64,000 nucleotides of DNA from Iningainema tapete BLCC-T55 (GTDB lineage Bacteria > Cyanobacteriota > Cyanobacteriia > Cyanobacteriales > Nostocaceae). Both the position numbers and the translations under genes were made by a program. The notes under the pieces are model-generated. The model saw nothing but the letters and a program-made list of their open reading frames with translations, was not told the DNA's origin and did no database searches. The DNA is taken from the NCBI RefSeq assembly GCF_014698965.1, contig NZ_JACXAE010000110.1, positions 1 through 64,000 of the forward strand. Reading direction: 5' to 3'. This document shows, piece after piece, positions 25,630 through 35,359 of the stretch; position 1 is the stretch's first letter, and the number at the start of each line of letters is the position of its first letter.

Positions 25630-26621
25630 ATTTACTGCACAAACTCAAACAATTCATTTCTAGAGTAAAGGGATATCAACTTGATTGGCTTAAATCTTAC
25701 TACAAAATGGTGGGTGGCGATCGCATACAAGAGTATGATTTAGTTTTCGTTCTCTATGACACTACCCGTGGCTGGATACTTGAGGCAATCTGTAAAGAGA
25801 TTGCTGCTTATTTTCCTGGAAAGTACTGTTATCATTACTCAACCTCAAAACTTCCTCGCAGTAGAGCTTATTTTTTTTCTCACTACGGATTATTCCCTCC
25901 TTCTCTACAACAAAATCCGTTTCTTAGGGATGCAAAATCAATTATTTGGTATACTCACCCAAAAGATATAGGTATTAGTAACCAAGAACTCATCTCCGTG
26001 CTCAATCAAGCGACAAAAGTTGTCTGTACATGTTCTGAGTTTGTACACCTTCTTCAATCTCAAGGTTTGAGCAGTCATAAAACTACTTTTGTGCTTGGTG
26101 GTGCAGATGCGGAGATTTTTCAACCGCATCAACGCGCTCAGGGAGCGATTGGCTTCTGTACTGCCTACTATCCGCGAAAATCTCCAGAAAAAATATTAAG
26201 CATTATTAAAATGATGCCTCACAGAAAATTTATTTTACTGGGGAGAAATTGGCGTGAATATGAAAATTTTGTAGATTTAGTCTCATTACCGAATATTTCT
26301 TACATTGAAGTACCATATACAGACTATCCTAAATATTATGCACAAATGGACGTTTTTGTTTCTGTCGCAAAACTAGAGGGTGGTCCTATTCCTTTAATTG
26401 AGGCAATGATGTGTAACGTTTTTCCAGTTGCTAGTAAAACAGGGTTTGCTCCAGACATCATCACTCATGGAAATAACGGATTTCTTTTTGAGATTGATAG
26501 TCCCGTGGAAGAGATATGTGACTTGATTGAAAAAGCTTTTCAAATTGAAACAGATGTGAGGGCAACAGTTGAAAATTTAACTTGGAGAAACTTTTCCTTA
26601 GAAATTCAAAAGTTGATTTAA
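25626..26621 (+). CDS. GT4-like glycosyltransferase
   Basis: 331 aa with a GT-B fold pattern. The C-terminal half shows the usual GT4 signs: GGADAEIFQP linking the domains, GFCTAYYPRKSPEKIL as the donor-binding start, and VSVAKLEGGPIPLIEAMMCN. The last matches the E-x7-E region that holds the nucleotide-sugar. The N-terminal half (YYKMVGGDRIQEYDLVFVLYD) is diverged. It should add one sugar in the cytoplasm. The gene starts within the stop codon of the preceding membrane-protein gene. Confidence 0.78.
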   Translation: MNLLHKLKQFISRVKGYQLDWLKSYYKMVGGDRIQEYDLVFVLYDTTRGWILEAICKEIAAYFPGKYCYHYSTSKLPRSRAYFFSHYGLFPPSLQQNPFLRDAKSIIWYTHPKDIGISNQELISVLNQATKVVCTCSEFVHLLQSQGLSSHKTTFVLGGADAEIFQPHQRAQGAIGFCTAYYPRKSPEKILSIIKMMPHRKFILLGRNWREYENFVDLVSLPNISYIEVPYTDYPKYYAQMDVFVSVAKLEGGPIPLIEAMMCNVFPVASKTGFAPDIITHGNNGFLFEIDSPVEEICDLIEKAFQIETDVRATVENLTWRNFSLEIQKLI

Positions 26622-26636
26622 AACGAGAAAACCAAG

Positions 26637-26669
26637 AGAAACCCGGTTTCTTAAAGAAACCGGGTTTCT
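26637..26669. repeat. Second copy of GAAACCCGGTTTCT inverted repeat
   Basis: AGAAACCCGGTTTCT and its exact complement AGAAACCGGGTTTCT separated by TAA. Same family as 20646-20682, again placed just after a stop codon. Confidence 0.8.
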
Positions 26670-26694
26670 GAGGAAAAAATTTGAAATAAGTGTT

Positions 26695-27543
26695 ATGAAC
26701 AAGCAAGAACGTGTCAAAGTATTTATTGGATCTGGAGAAGCCAGTCTAATTGAAAGAAAAGTTTTAATTTACTCACTGCGGAAAAATTCTCAAAGAGAAA
26801 TTGACGTTTATGTATTCAACGGAACTCATAACTCTGTTGAGTTAAATGACGAAAAGCCATTTTTAGCGCCAATGTCACTCAGGGTTAAGTATCGTAATGT
26901 AACTGAATTTAGTTTTTACAGATTTCTCATTCCTGAGATTTGTAATCATCAAGGAAAAGCCATTTGGCTTGATTCTGACATGATTGCACTAGATGACATT
27001 GGGGAATTATTTGATACGCCAATGAATGGGTGTGATTTGTTAGCAAACAAGGTAGTCTACCCAGATATACCCTCTCATCGAGATCCACGTTGTCTGGCTG
27101 TTACAGTTTTTGACTGTGAAAAGGTCAAATTTGACTTAGAATCTCTGCTTGATGAGGTTGACCAAAACCATTACTCAGATCGAGATTTAATCCATCTTAC
27201 CACTAATTTTCGCTCGTTTCACCCATACAAAATAGGAGAATTTGAACAAAATTGGAATATCCGTGACTACTGGGACAAAGATACGAAACTGATTCATTAC
27301 ACAAATCTTACTACCCAACCTTGGAAGTACCCAAATCATCCCTACGGTGAGCTTTGGTTTCAATATTTTAACGAAGCACTTTCATCTGGATATATCACCC
27401 AAAAAGACATTAATTTAAGTATGGTTAGAGCGGCTGTTAGGCTCGACTTGTTAAAAGGTAACTTCTCGTTTATGGGACGTGAATTTAACTATGCCAGATC
27501 CGCTATTAAGAAACTGAAAACATTTTCGGCTGTGAATAATTAA
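26695..27543 (+). CDS. Glycosyltransferase family 8-like
   Basis: 282 aa, GT-A fold type. KVFIGSGEASLIERKVLIYSL at the N-terminus and AIWLDSDMIALDDIGELFD match family GT8-like enzymes. LDSD carries the metal-binding DxD motif. The C-terminal region HYTNLTTQPWKY holds the third metal-binding histidine typical of the family. It should transfer glucose or galactose from a UDP sugar, retaining the anomer. The gene follows a palindromic repeat and stands alone 29 bases before the dehydrogenase fusion. Confidence 0.8.
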   Translation: MNKQERVKVFIGSGEASLIERKVLIYSLRKNSQREIDVYVFNGTHNSVELNDEKPFLAPMSLRVKYRNVTEFSFYRFLIPEICNHQGKAIWLDSDMIALDDIGELFDTPMNGCDLLANKVVYPDIPSHRDPRCLAVTVFDCEKVKFDLESLLDEVDQNHYSDRDLIHLTTNFRSFHPYKIGEFEQNWNIRDYWDKDTKLIHYTNLTTQPWKYPNHPYGELWFQYFNEALSSGYITQKDINLSMVRAAVRLDLLKGNFSFMGREFNYARSAIKKLKTFSAVNN

Positions 27544-27572
27544 TTGTCATATATTTATCTGGAGATTAACTG

Positions 27573-29732
27573 ATGGTAAAAATTCTTTTTATTGGTTGTG
27601 GAGAAGTTGGTAATTTAGCACATTTACCAGTATTAAAACAATTACAAAATCAAAATTATGTGGAGATAGCTGGGGTTTGTGATGTTGATTCAAACAAAGC
27701 TCAAGCTGCTGCTACTAAATTTGAAATATCAAATTTTGGTACAGATTGGCAGCAAATGGTAAAAGATACATCTGCCGATGCTGTTTCAGTTTGTCTACCA
27801 CCAGGAATTAATGCAGAAATATCGACTCAAGCAATTGAGATGGGACTGCATGTACTTTGTGAGAAACCACCTGGTCGTAATGTAGCACAAGCAGAGCGTA
27901 TGGCGGCAGCGGCAGCAGCGCATCCGGAATTGGTAAATATGATTGCCTTTAACCGTCGTCACGCTCCACTGTATACCCATGCGATGAAGTATTCACTGGA
28001 ATTAGGCAAGCCACATGTATTTCACGGGCGGTTTACTCGTGCATGTTTAGGTGCTAATCCTAGTAATACTGTTAAAGACTGGATTACATCAGATGCGTCT
28101 CACACCTTGGATTTAGCGATCGCCACCATCGGATTTCCTCACAGTGTCAGCGTCACTCGCAAGCAGGTAGGCAAGGGTGCTGACAATGTTTGGACAATAC
28201 AACTGCACTCCGATTCTAGTTCCGCAGTACTAGTATTTGATTTTACCGCAGGAAGGCGAGTAGAACGCTTTGAGTGGTCTGGACCTGGTTATGATGTTCT
28301 GCTCAGTTTACCAGATCGTGGCGAGTGGTCTTGTCAAGGAGAACCTGTACAGCAATGGAAAGCAAGCGATCTCACCACATCTAATGATTTCACTGTTAAC
28401 TATGGTTTTCAGGATGAATATCGTTACTTTATCGATGCCATTGTTGGTAATCGTCCACGTCCTCAAGCTGACTTTATTTACGGTCAAAGTTTCATGTATT
28501 TGGTACAAACAATCCTAGAATGTCCTTCAGGAGAGTTGCGCCAAATTCCAAAACTAGATAGTGTAGATAGCCCAACCAAAAAAGAAAATATTCCCCAACA
28601 AACAACTTTTATTAGTAGAGGCTCTCACCGTCCTGTAGTTCAAGTCATGCAATTGCCTGCTGGACAAACTAGGTTTTTTGACTTAGAAAAACTGTCTCAA
28701 GTTAGAGAACACTGCGATCTGCGTTTAGGGCTTAGTAATGGCGACCAAAAGTGTGACATTAATGATACTGAAGTATTAATTACTGGCTGGGCATCTCATC
28801 CTTTATCGGCTGAAGAAATCGCCAAGCTAGAGAAATTAAAGTTGGTGATTTTGGTTGGCGCATCAGTTAAAGCATTACAACCCCAACAACTAATAGAACG
28901 TCAAATTCAAGTATGTAACACAGCAGATGCGATCGCCGCTAGTGTTGCGGAACATTGTTTACTTGTCACCTTAGCTGGATTGAGACGTTTAACACAGGTA
29001 GATCGACAAATGCACAGTGGTGGTTGGACTTCTCTGCCTGCAACTAATTCTCAATCGTTTTCACCCATCCGTCTCGCTAAGAAGTTACCAGGCATTAATA
29101 AATTAAAACCTGTACTGAAACCGATTGTTCGTAAAGTCATCAAACCCAGTCCCTCCACTAACATTGTCAAAAACTGGAATGACTTGCAAGGACAAATCGT
29201 TGGTTTTATTGGTTGGGGATACACCGCTGTACATTTTGCGCGTTTACTTCAACCGTTTAATTGTAAATTGTTAGTTTGTTCTGAAAGTATTACAGAAGAA
29301 GAACTCAAAACTTTCAACGCTCGGCGTGCCTCGTTAGGAGAAGTTTTGGGTTCGGCGAAAGTCATCTCCTTACATAAAGGTTTAACAGAACAAACCAAGG
29401 GTATGATTGGTGCGAAAGAATTAGCCATGATTAGACATGGCTCAGTGTTAGTGAACACTGCCAGAGGCGCATTAATCGATGAGCAAGCTCTAATTGCCAA
29501 AGTTCAACAAGGAAGTATTGTTGTCGCTTTAGATGTATTTCATGAAGAACCCCTACCCCAAAAGCATCCTCTGCGTACATTCGAGAATGTAATTCTATCT
29601 CCACATAACGCCAGTACTACCCCTGAGTGCGATCGCCGGGTAGGTGAACAGGCTTTAAATATTTTACTAGATTGGGTTGCTGGTAAACCCATACCAGCAA
29701 TTACCCAGGAACGATTAACCAGAATGACGTGA
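27573..29732 (+). CDS. Fusion: Gfo/Idh/MocA sugar dehydrogenase + D-isomer-specific 2-hydroxyacid dehydrogenase
   Basis: 719 aa with two different NAD-dependent enzymes. Residues ~1-330 are a Gfo/Idh/MocA oxidoreductase: Rossmann loop FIGCGEVGN, the catalytic-lysine motif CEKPPGRN, then AFNRRHAPLY and the alpha/beta domain with DWITSDASHTLDLA. Residues ~390-719 match D-2-hydroxyacid dehydrogenases: nucleotide loop VGFIGWGYTAVHFA, NTARGALIDE (catalytic Arg), DVFHEEPLP (Glu) and LSPHNAST (His), so the second active site also looks intact. Such Gfo/Idh enzymes often oxidise UDP-sugar uronates in glycan clusters. The fused second half could reduce or oxidise a keto or hydroxy acid derived from it. 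Each half is confident; the combined reaction is unknown. Confidence 0.9.
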   Translation: MVKILFIGCGEVGNLAHLPVLKQLQNQNYVEIAGVCDVDSNKAQAAATKFEISNFGTDWQQMVKDTSADAVSVCLPPGINAEISTQAIEMGLHVLCEKPPGRNVAQAERMAAAAAAHPELVNMIAFNRRHAPLYTHAMKYSLELGKPHVFHGRFTRACLGANPSNTVKDWITSDASHTLDLAIATIGFPHSVSVTRKQVGKGADNVWTIQLHSDSSSAVLVFDFTAGRRVERFEWSGPGYDVLLSLPDRGEWSCQGEPVQQWKASDLTTSNDFTVNYGFQDEYRYFIDAIVGNRPRPQADFIYGQSFMYLVQTILECPSGELRQIPKLDSVDSPTKKENIPQQTTFISRGSHRPVVQVMQLPAGQTRFFDLEKLSQVREHCDLRLGLSNGDQKCDINDTEVLITGWASHPLSAEEIAKLEKLKLVILVGASVKALQPQQLIERQIQVCNTADAIAASVAEHCLLVTLAGLRRLTQVDRQMHSGGWTSLPATNSQSFSPIRLAKKLPGINKLKPVLKPIVRKVIKPSPSTNIVKNWNDLQGQIVGFIGWGYTAVHFARLLQPFNCKLLVCSESITEEELKTFNARRASLGEVLGSAKVISLHKGLTEQTKGMIGAKELAMIRHGSVLVNTARGALIDEQALIAKVQQGSIVVALDVFHEEPLPQKHPLRTFENVILSPHNASTTPECDRRVGEQALNILLDWVAGKPIPAITQERLTRMT

Positions 29733-29747
29733 AGATTTCACGACATC

Positions 29748-29778
29748 TGTAGAGACGTTCCGGCGGAACGTCTCTACA
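29748..29778. repeat. Palindrome of the GTAGAGACG family
   Basis: A 31-base perfect inverted repeat with arms TGTAGAGACGTTCCG and CGGAACGTCTCTACA around one base. It lies in the spacer after the dehydrogenase fusion and before the first CBM6-SGNH gene, where it could serve as a terminator. Confidence 0.75.
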
Positions 29779-29862
29779 AGATAGGTGCGTTTTAATAACA
29801 GATTTCGGATTATATCTAATTGCCAACATAATTTTTGTAATCATAACAGGAAACCTAACATC

Positions 29863-31500
29863 ATGGCAACAGTTCGAGTCGAAGCAGAAAACTACAAACC
29901 AGGACAGCTTGGAGTAACCTACTATGATACAACATCACAAAACATTCCTGGTTACTACCGTCCTAATGAAGGAGTAGACATTGCTCCAGGTGGAAACACC
30001 AGCAATGGACACTTAGTTGGTTGGACAGACGATGGGGAATGGTTAACCTACGATATACAAATTCCCGAAACAGGAACATACAACCTAGTAGCTCGTGTAG
30101 CCTCAGCATTAGAAAACACTTCCATGCAGCTTGGGGTATCTGTAGATGGAGGACAACAACGAACCTTGCAATTTTCTGGTAAGGGAGACTGGGTGAATTG
30201 GCAGGACATCAGAACTGAGAATTTGAGCTTAACAGCAGGTCAACATACCCTACGTTTAGATATACTCAAAGGCGGCTATAATTTAGACTATATTGAACTA
30301 GTTTCTGTCAATACTTCATCTCCATCACCTCAACCATCACCTCAACCATCAGTACCACAATTAGGTAATATAATTAACGGTTTTACAGGTAGCAATAATT
30401 ACACAGGCGGCGATGGAATTGATACTATTTCTTACACTCAAGCTAGAGGAGGAATCGTTGCCAATCTTGCTACGGGAGTAGTCACTCATAAATTTACTAC
30501 CATCCCGGAAAGACCAATCAAAATTATGCCCACAGGAGATTCCAACACCTTTGGTTTAGCTAATCTAGGGGATGATGGAGCTTATCGTGACGATTTATGG
30601 AGGCTGTTGAGAAATAATGGTTATAACATAGACTTTGTCGGTCCTCAATCTAGTGGTTCAGGTGATTTTGATAAAGATCATGCTGGTTATCCTGGATGGA
30701 AAACAACTGATACTGCTGTTTCCATCAATGGTTGGTTAAACACCTATCAACCAGATATGGTGTTACTAATGACTGGTACAAATGACTTCCGCTTCACAAC
30801 AAATACCAGTGAAGTAGCGCAAAGACTCAGTAGTTTAATCGATCAAATTACTAATCAAGCACCTAATACTCAGGTACTAGTTGCCTCAATTCCACCAATT
30901 GCTACTCTAAATAAAGAGAATCGACCTGAGTTAACACAACTAGTTGCTGATTTCAACTCCAGAATACCCAGTATCGTTAACTCTAAAGCATCTCAAGGTA
31001 GAAAGGTTTCGTTTGTTGATGTTTTTAACTCCATAAATGAAAGTGATTTAGTGTATGGGGATGGAGTTCACCCCACAATGGCAGGCTATAGCAAGATTGC
31101 GAGAACTTGGTATGATGCGATTTTGAGCGCCAACAGTAGTACAGATAGACTACAAAAGATTGAAAATATCATTGGCTCGTCTTTTGACGATGTTCTGGCA
31201 GGTGATGAACGTGACAACATCATCAATGGTAGTGCTGGTAATGACACAGTTACAGGAAATGGTGGTCGAGATACGTTTGTAATCGCTGTTGGACAAGGAA
31301 CAGATACAATCACTGATTTTATTGTGAGTCAAGATTGGATTGGTTTAGCTAATGGTTTGAGCTTTGATCAATTAAGTATCACTCAAGGAACGGGTACTAA
31401 TATTAACAATACTTTGATTAGTTATATAAATACACCACTAGCGATACTTAATGGAGTTCAAGCCAGTACAATCACGAATCAAGCTTTTATATCTGTCTAA
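29863..31500 (+). CDS. Secreted CBM6-SGNH hydrolase-RTX protein (copy 1)
   Basis: 545 aa from ATG 29863 (AACAGGAAACC upstream). Residues 1-148 are a family 6 carbohydrate-binding module (VRVEAENYKPG, DDGEWLTYDI, LDYIEL). A Ser/Pro linker follows, then a short RTX-type strand (165-211, GDGIDTISY...NLATGVVTHKF). Next is an SGNH/GDSL esterase (~218-425): GDS with Ser227, Gly275, GTND (305-308), and DGVHP with Asp400 and His403. Residues 430-545 resume the RTX region (IENIIGSSFDDVLAGD, NGSAGNDTVTGNGGRD). There is no Sec signal; the RTX C-terminus implies type I secretion. A likely job is deacetylating an extracellular polysaccharide. Confidence 0.88.
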   Translation: MATVRVEAENYKPGQLGVTYYDTTSQNIPGYYRPNEGVDIAPGGNTSNGHLVGWTDDGEWLTYDIQIPETGTYNLVARVASALENTSMQLGVSVDGGQQRTLQFSGKGDWVNWQDIRTENLSLTAGQHTLRLDILKGGYNLDYIELVSVNTSSPSPQPSPQPSVPQLGNIINGFTGSNNYTGGDGIDTISYTQARGGIVANLATGVVTHKFTTIPERPIKIMPTGDSNTFGLANLGDDGAYRDDLWRLLRNNGYNIDFVGPQSSGSGDFDKDHAGYPGWKTTDTAVSINGWLNTYQPDMVLLMTGTNDFRFTTNTSEVAQRLSSLIDQITNQAPNTQVLVASIPPIATLNKENRPELTQLVADFNSRIPSIVNSKASQGRKVSFVDVFNSINESDLVYGDGVHPTMAGYSKIARTWYDAILSANSSTDRLQKIENIIGSSFDDVLAGDERDNIINGSAGNDTVTGNGGRDTFVIAVGQGTDTITDFIVSQDWIGLANGLSFDQLSITQGTGTNINNTLISYINTPLAILNGVQASTITNQAFISV

Positions 31501-31518
31501 ATTAACAATATCCCAACA

Positions 31519-31551
31519 AGATCCCCGACTTCTTTAAGAAGTCGGGGATCT
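31519..31551. repeat. GATCCCCGACTTCTT inverted repeat
   Basis: AGATCCCCGACTTCTT and AAGAAGTCGGGGATCT around a central T form a 33-base palindrome between the two SGNH genes. It is a separate dispersed-repeat type common in filamentous cyanobacteria. Confidence 0.75.
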
Positions 31552-31628
31552 GGGACTGATGTGGCAGACAATTTTGATAAATGGTATAAATTAATAAGTT
31601 CCCTAAGCAAAAAATCACTTAAGCAAAA

Positions 31629-33851
31629 ATGGCATCAATTAGAGTAGAAGCTGAAAATTATAAACCTGGAGCGCAGGGTGTAGCTTATTACGACAAAACA
31701 CCTGGTAACGACGGTAACAAGTATCGAACCGACGCAGTAGATATTTATGCGTCAAACAGTGCTGGTGGAGGCTATGTAGTAGGTTATACTGAACCTGGAG
31801 AATGGCTAACCTATGACGTAAATATTCCTTCTGCTGGAACTTATTCCTTAGTTGCGCGTGTGGCATCGGCAGCGCAAAATACTTCTATGGGACTAAAAGT
31901 CTCTACAGGTTCTGGACAGCAGAAAACAGCACAATTTTCTCCCACAGGCGGTTGGACTACCTGGCAAAATGTCAACATTGGGCAACTAAACCTCAGTGCC
32001 GGTCAAAATACTTTACGTGTAGATATACTCGGCGGTAGTTTCAGTTTCGATTACCTGGAATTGGTTTCTGATTCGACTTCCTCTTCAAACTCAACACCCA
32101 CTAATACCACTCCAGCGTCTACTGCTCCAACAACAAGCTCAACATCTACTACCATAACGCCTACAGCGCCAACAACAAACCCTACACCTGCGACTAGCTC
32201 CACTGTCTCCATAAATCCTGCTGTTGTTACAGGAACAAGCACTACTCGGATTGAAGCCGAAAATTATAAATCTGGAGCGCAGGGAGTTACTTACTACGAT
32301 CAAACACCAGGTAATACTGGCGGTAAGTATCGCTCAGATGGAGTAGACATTTATGCCTCTAGTAACGCAAGTGGCGATTATCTGGTTGGTTACACTCAGG
32401 ATGGAGAATGGTTAACCTATGATATGGACGTTAGCACAGGTGGAACCTTCAACATAGTTGGTCGTGTAGCATCAGCCGCCAGTGGTTCTCTGGGTGTAAA
32501 ACTGTCGGTAGATGGAGGGCAGCAGCGCACAACACCATTCTCTGCCACAGGCGGTTGGACGACTTGGAAAGATGTTAACTTTGGCTCTTTTAATTTAAGT
32601 GCTGGTAGACATACTCTACGGGTAGATTTACAAGGCGGTTTTAGTTTAGATTACCTAAATTTAATTCCTGGAAGTACCTCCACGCCTCCCGCTCAAACAC
32701 CAACTCAACTATCAAACAGTCAGGTTGGTCAAATCATTAATAGTCGTATAGGCAACAATACTTACAGAGGTACAGATGGAATTGAGACAATTTCTTATCT
32801 AAACTCATCTAGTGCGATCGCCGCTAATCTAAGTACAGGAGTCGTCACGCACAAATTTCCTGGCTCATCACTCAAACCAATCAAGATTATGCCCACAGGA
32901 GATTCCATCACCTTTGGACTAGCTAAAACTGGAGATGCAGGATCTTATCGCGATGATTTGTGGGGATTGTTAACAAATAATGGATATAATGTAGACTTTG
33001 TGGGACCACAATCGACCGGTCCTGATGGCTTTGACAAAGATCATGCAGGATTCCCAAATTGGTCAATTGGTGATATTTCTGGTTCAATCAACAACTGGTT
33101 AAGTACCTACCAGCCAGATAAGATCTTGCTCACAGTTGGGACAAATGATATTCTGCGGAGAATTAATCCGACTGAAGCACCTGAAAGACTAAGCAATCTA
33201 ATCGATCAAATTATTACTCAGTTGCCTGATATTCAAGTATTAGTTGCCGCAGTACCACCAGTTGCTCAAGGCTATTATGATGGCGTCTTCACACAGCAAA
33301 TTGTCCAATATAATTCCACCATACCCGGAATTGTCAACTCTAAGGTTTCTGAAGGCAAAAACGTCACTTATGTGGATCTTTTCAGTTCATTAAAAGACAC
33401 TGATGTACCTGATGGAGTTCACCCCAATCAGGCTGCTAACGTCAGAATTGGTCAAAATTGGTATAATGCGCTTGTGCAAAGCAACACCACAACAGATAAC
33501 TTGAGCAAAATTGAAAACATCATTGGTTCCAAATTTGACGATGTAATTATTGGCAATCAAGCAGAGAATATTATTAATGGTGGAGGCGGTAATGATACAC
33601 TCACAGGTGGTGGTGGTAAAGACGTATTTGTACTCAAACCTGACCAAGCAACAGTAAGAATCACTGATTTTATGATCGGGCAAGATTTATTAGGTATATC
33701 AAACGGGTTGAAGTTAGAACAACTAGACTTTGCTCAAGCAACTGGAGCAAATTTCCGGGATGGTGTCATTGAGTACAAAGGTAAACAATTAGCGGTATTA
33801 AGTGGAGTACAAGCAGGTTCTTTAGCAGCAAATTCCTTTATTACTGTATAA
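31629..33851 (+). CDS. Secreted double-CBM6-SGNH hydrolase-RTX protein (copy 2)
   Basis: 740 aa, a paralog of the preceding gene with an added module. The first CBM6 covers 1-147. A long Ser/Thr/Pro linker (150-200) joins it to a second CBM6 (205-346). The RTX strand (365-410) follows, then the SGNH esterase (~416-620) with Ser426 (GDSITFG), Gly474, GTND (504-507), Asp595 and His598 (DGVHP). A C-terminal RTX-type region (625-740) ends in the same VLSGVQAGSL...FITV tail as copy 1. No Sec signal is visible, which suggests type I export. The tandem arrangement implies duplication followed by gain or loss of a CBM6. Confidence 0.88.
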   Translation: MASIRVEAENYKPGAQGVAYYDKTPGNDGNKYRTDAVDIYASNSAGGGYVVGYTEPGEWLTYDVNIPSAGTYSLVARVASAAQNTSMGLKVSTGSGQQKTAQFSPTGGWTTWQNVNIGQLNLSAGQNTLRVDILGGSFSFDYLELVSDSTSSSNSTPTNTTPASTAPTTSSTSTTITPTAPTTNPTPATSSTVSINPAVVTGTSTTRIEAENYKSGAQGVTYYDQTPGNTGGKYRSDGVDIYASSNASGDYLVGYTQDGEWLTYDMDVSTGGTFNIVGRVASAASGSLGVKLSVDGGQQRTTPFSATGGWTTWKDVNFGSFNLSAGRHTLRVDLQGGFSLDYLNLIPGSTSTPPAQTPTQLSNSQVGQIINSRIGNNTYRGTDGIETISYLNSSSAIAANLSTGVVTHKFPGSSLKPIKIMPTGDSITFGLAKTGDAGSYRDDLWGLLTNNGYNVDFVGPQSTGPDGFDKDHAGFPNWSIGDISGSINNWLSTYQPDKILLTVGTNDILRRINPTEAPERLSNLIDQIITQLPDIQVLVAAVPPVAQGYYDGVFTQQIVQYNSTIPGIVNSKVSEGKNVTYVDLFSSLKDTDVPDGVHPNQAANVRIGQNWYNALVQSNTTTDNLSKIENIIGSKFDDVIIGNQAENIINGGGGNDTLTGGGGKDVFVLKPDQATVRITDFMIGQDLLGISNGLKLEQLDFAQATGANFRDGVIEYKGKQLAVLSGVQAGSLAANSFITV

Positions 33852-33906
33852 TGTGACGAATTTCAAAGCTGAACGGGGTGTCTGCCATTTTGATTGAATT
33901 ATGTGA

Positions 33907-35291
<1,385 letters not shown>

Positions 35292-35359
35292 TACAGTAAA
35301 TTTTCCAGATTGGCAAGATATCCCCTGAAAAAGTGAGTAGACAATGCTGTAGGGGAATC

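Noticed and set aside
29863-33851. Assembly artefact from a repeated gene
   Set aside because: The two CBM6-SGNH genes differ throughout and in module number, so they are true paralogs and not a duplicated assembly segment.
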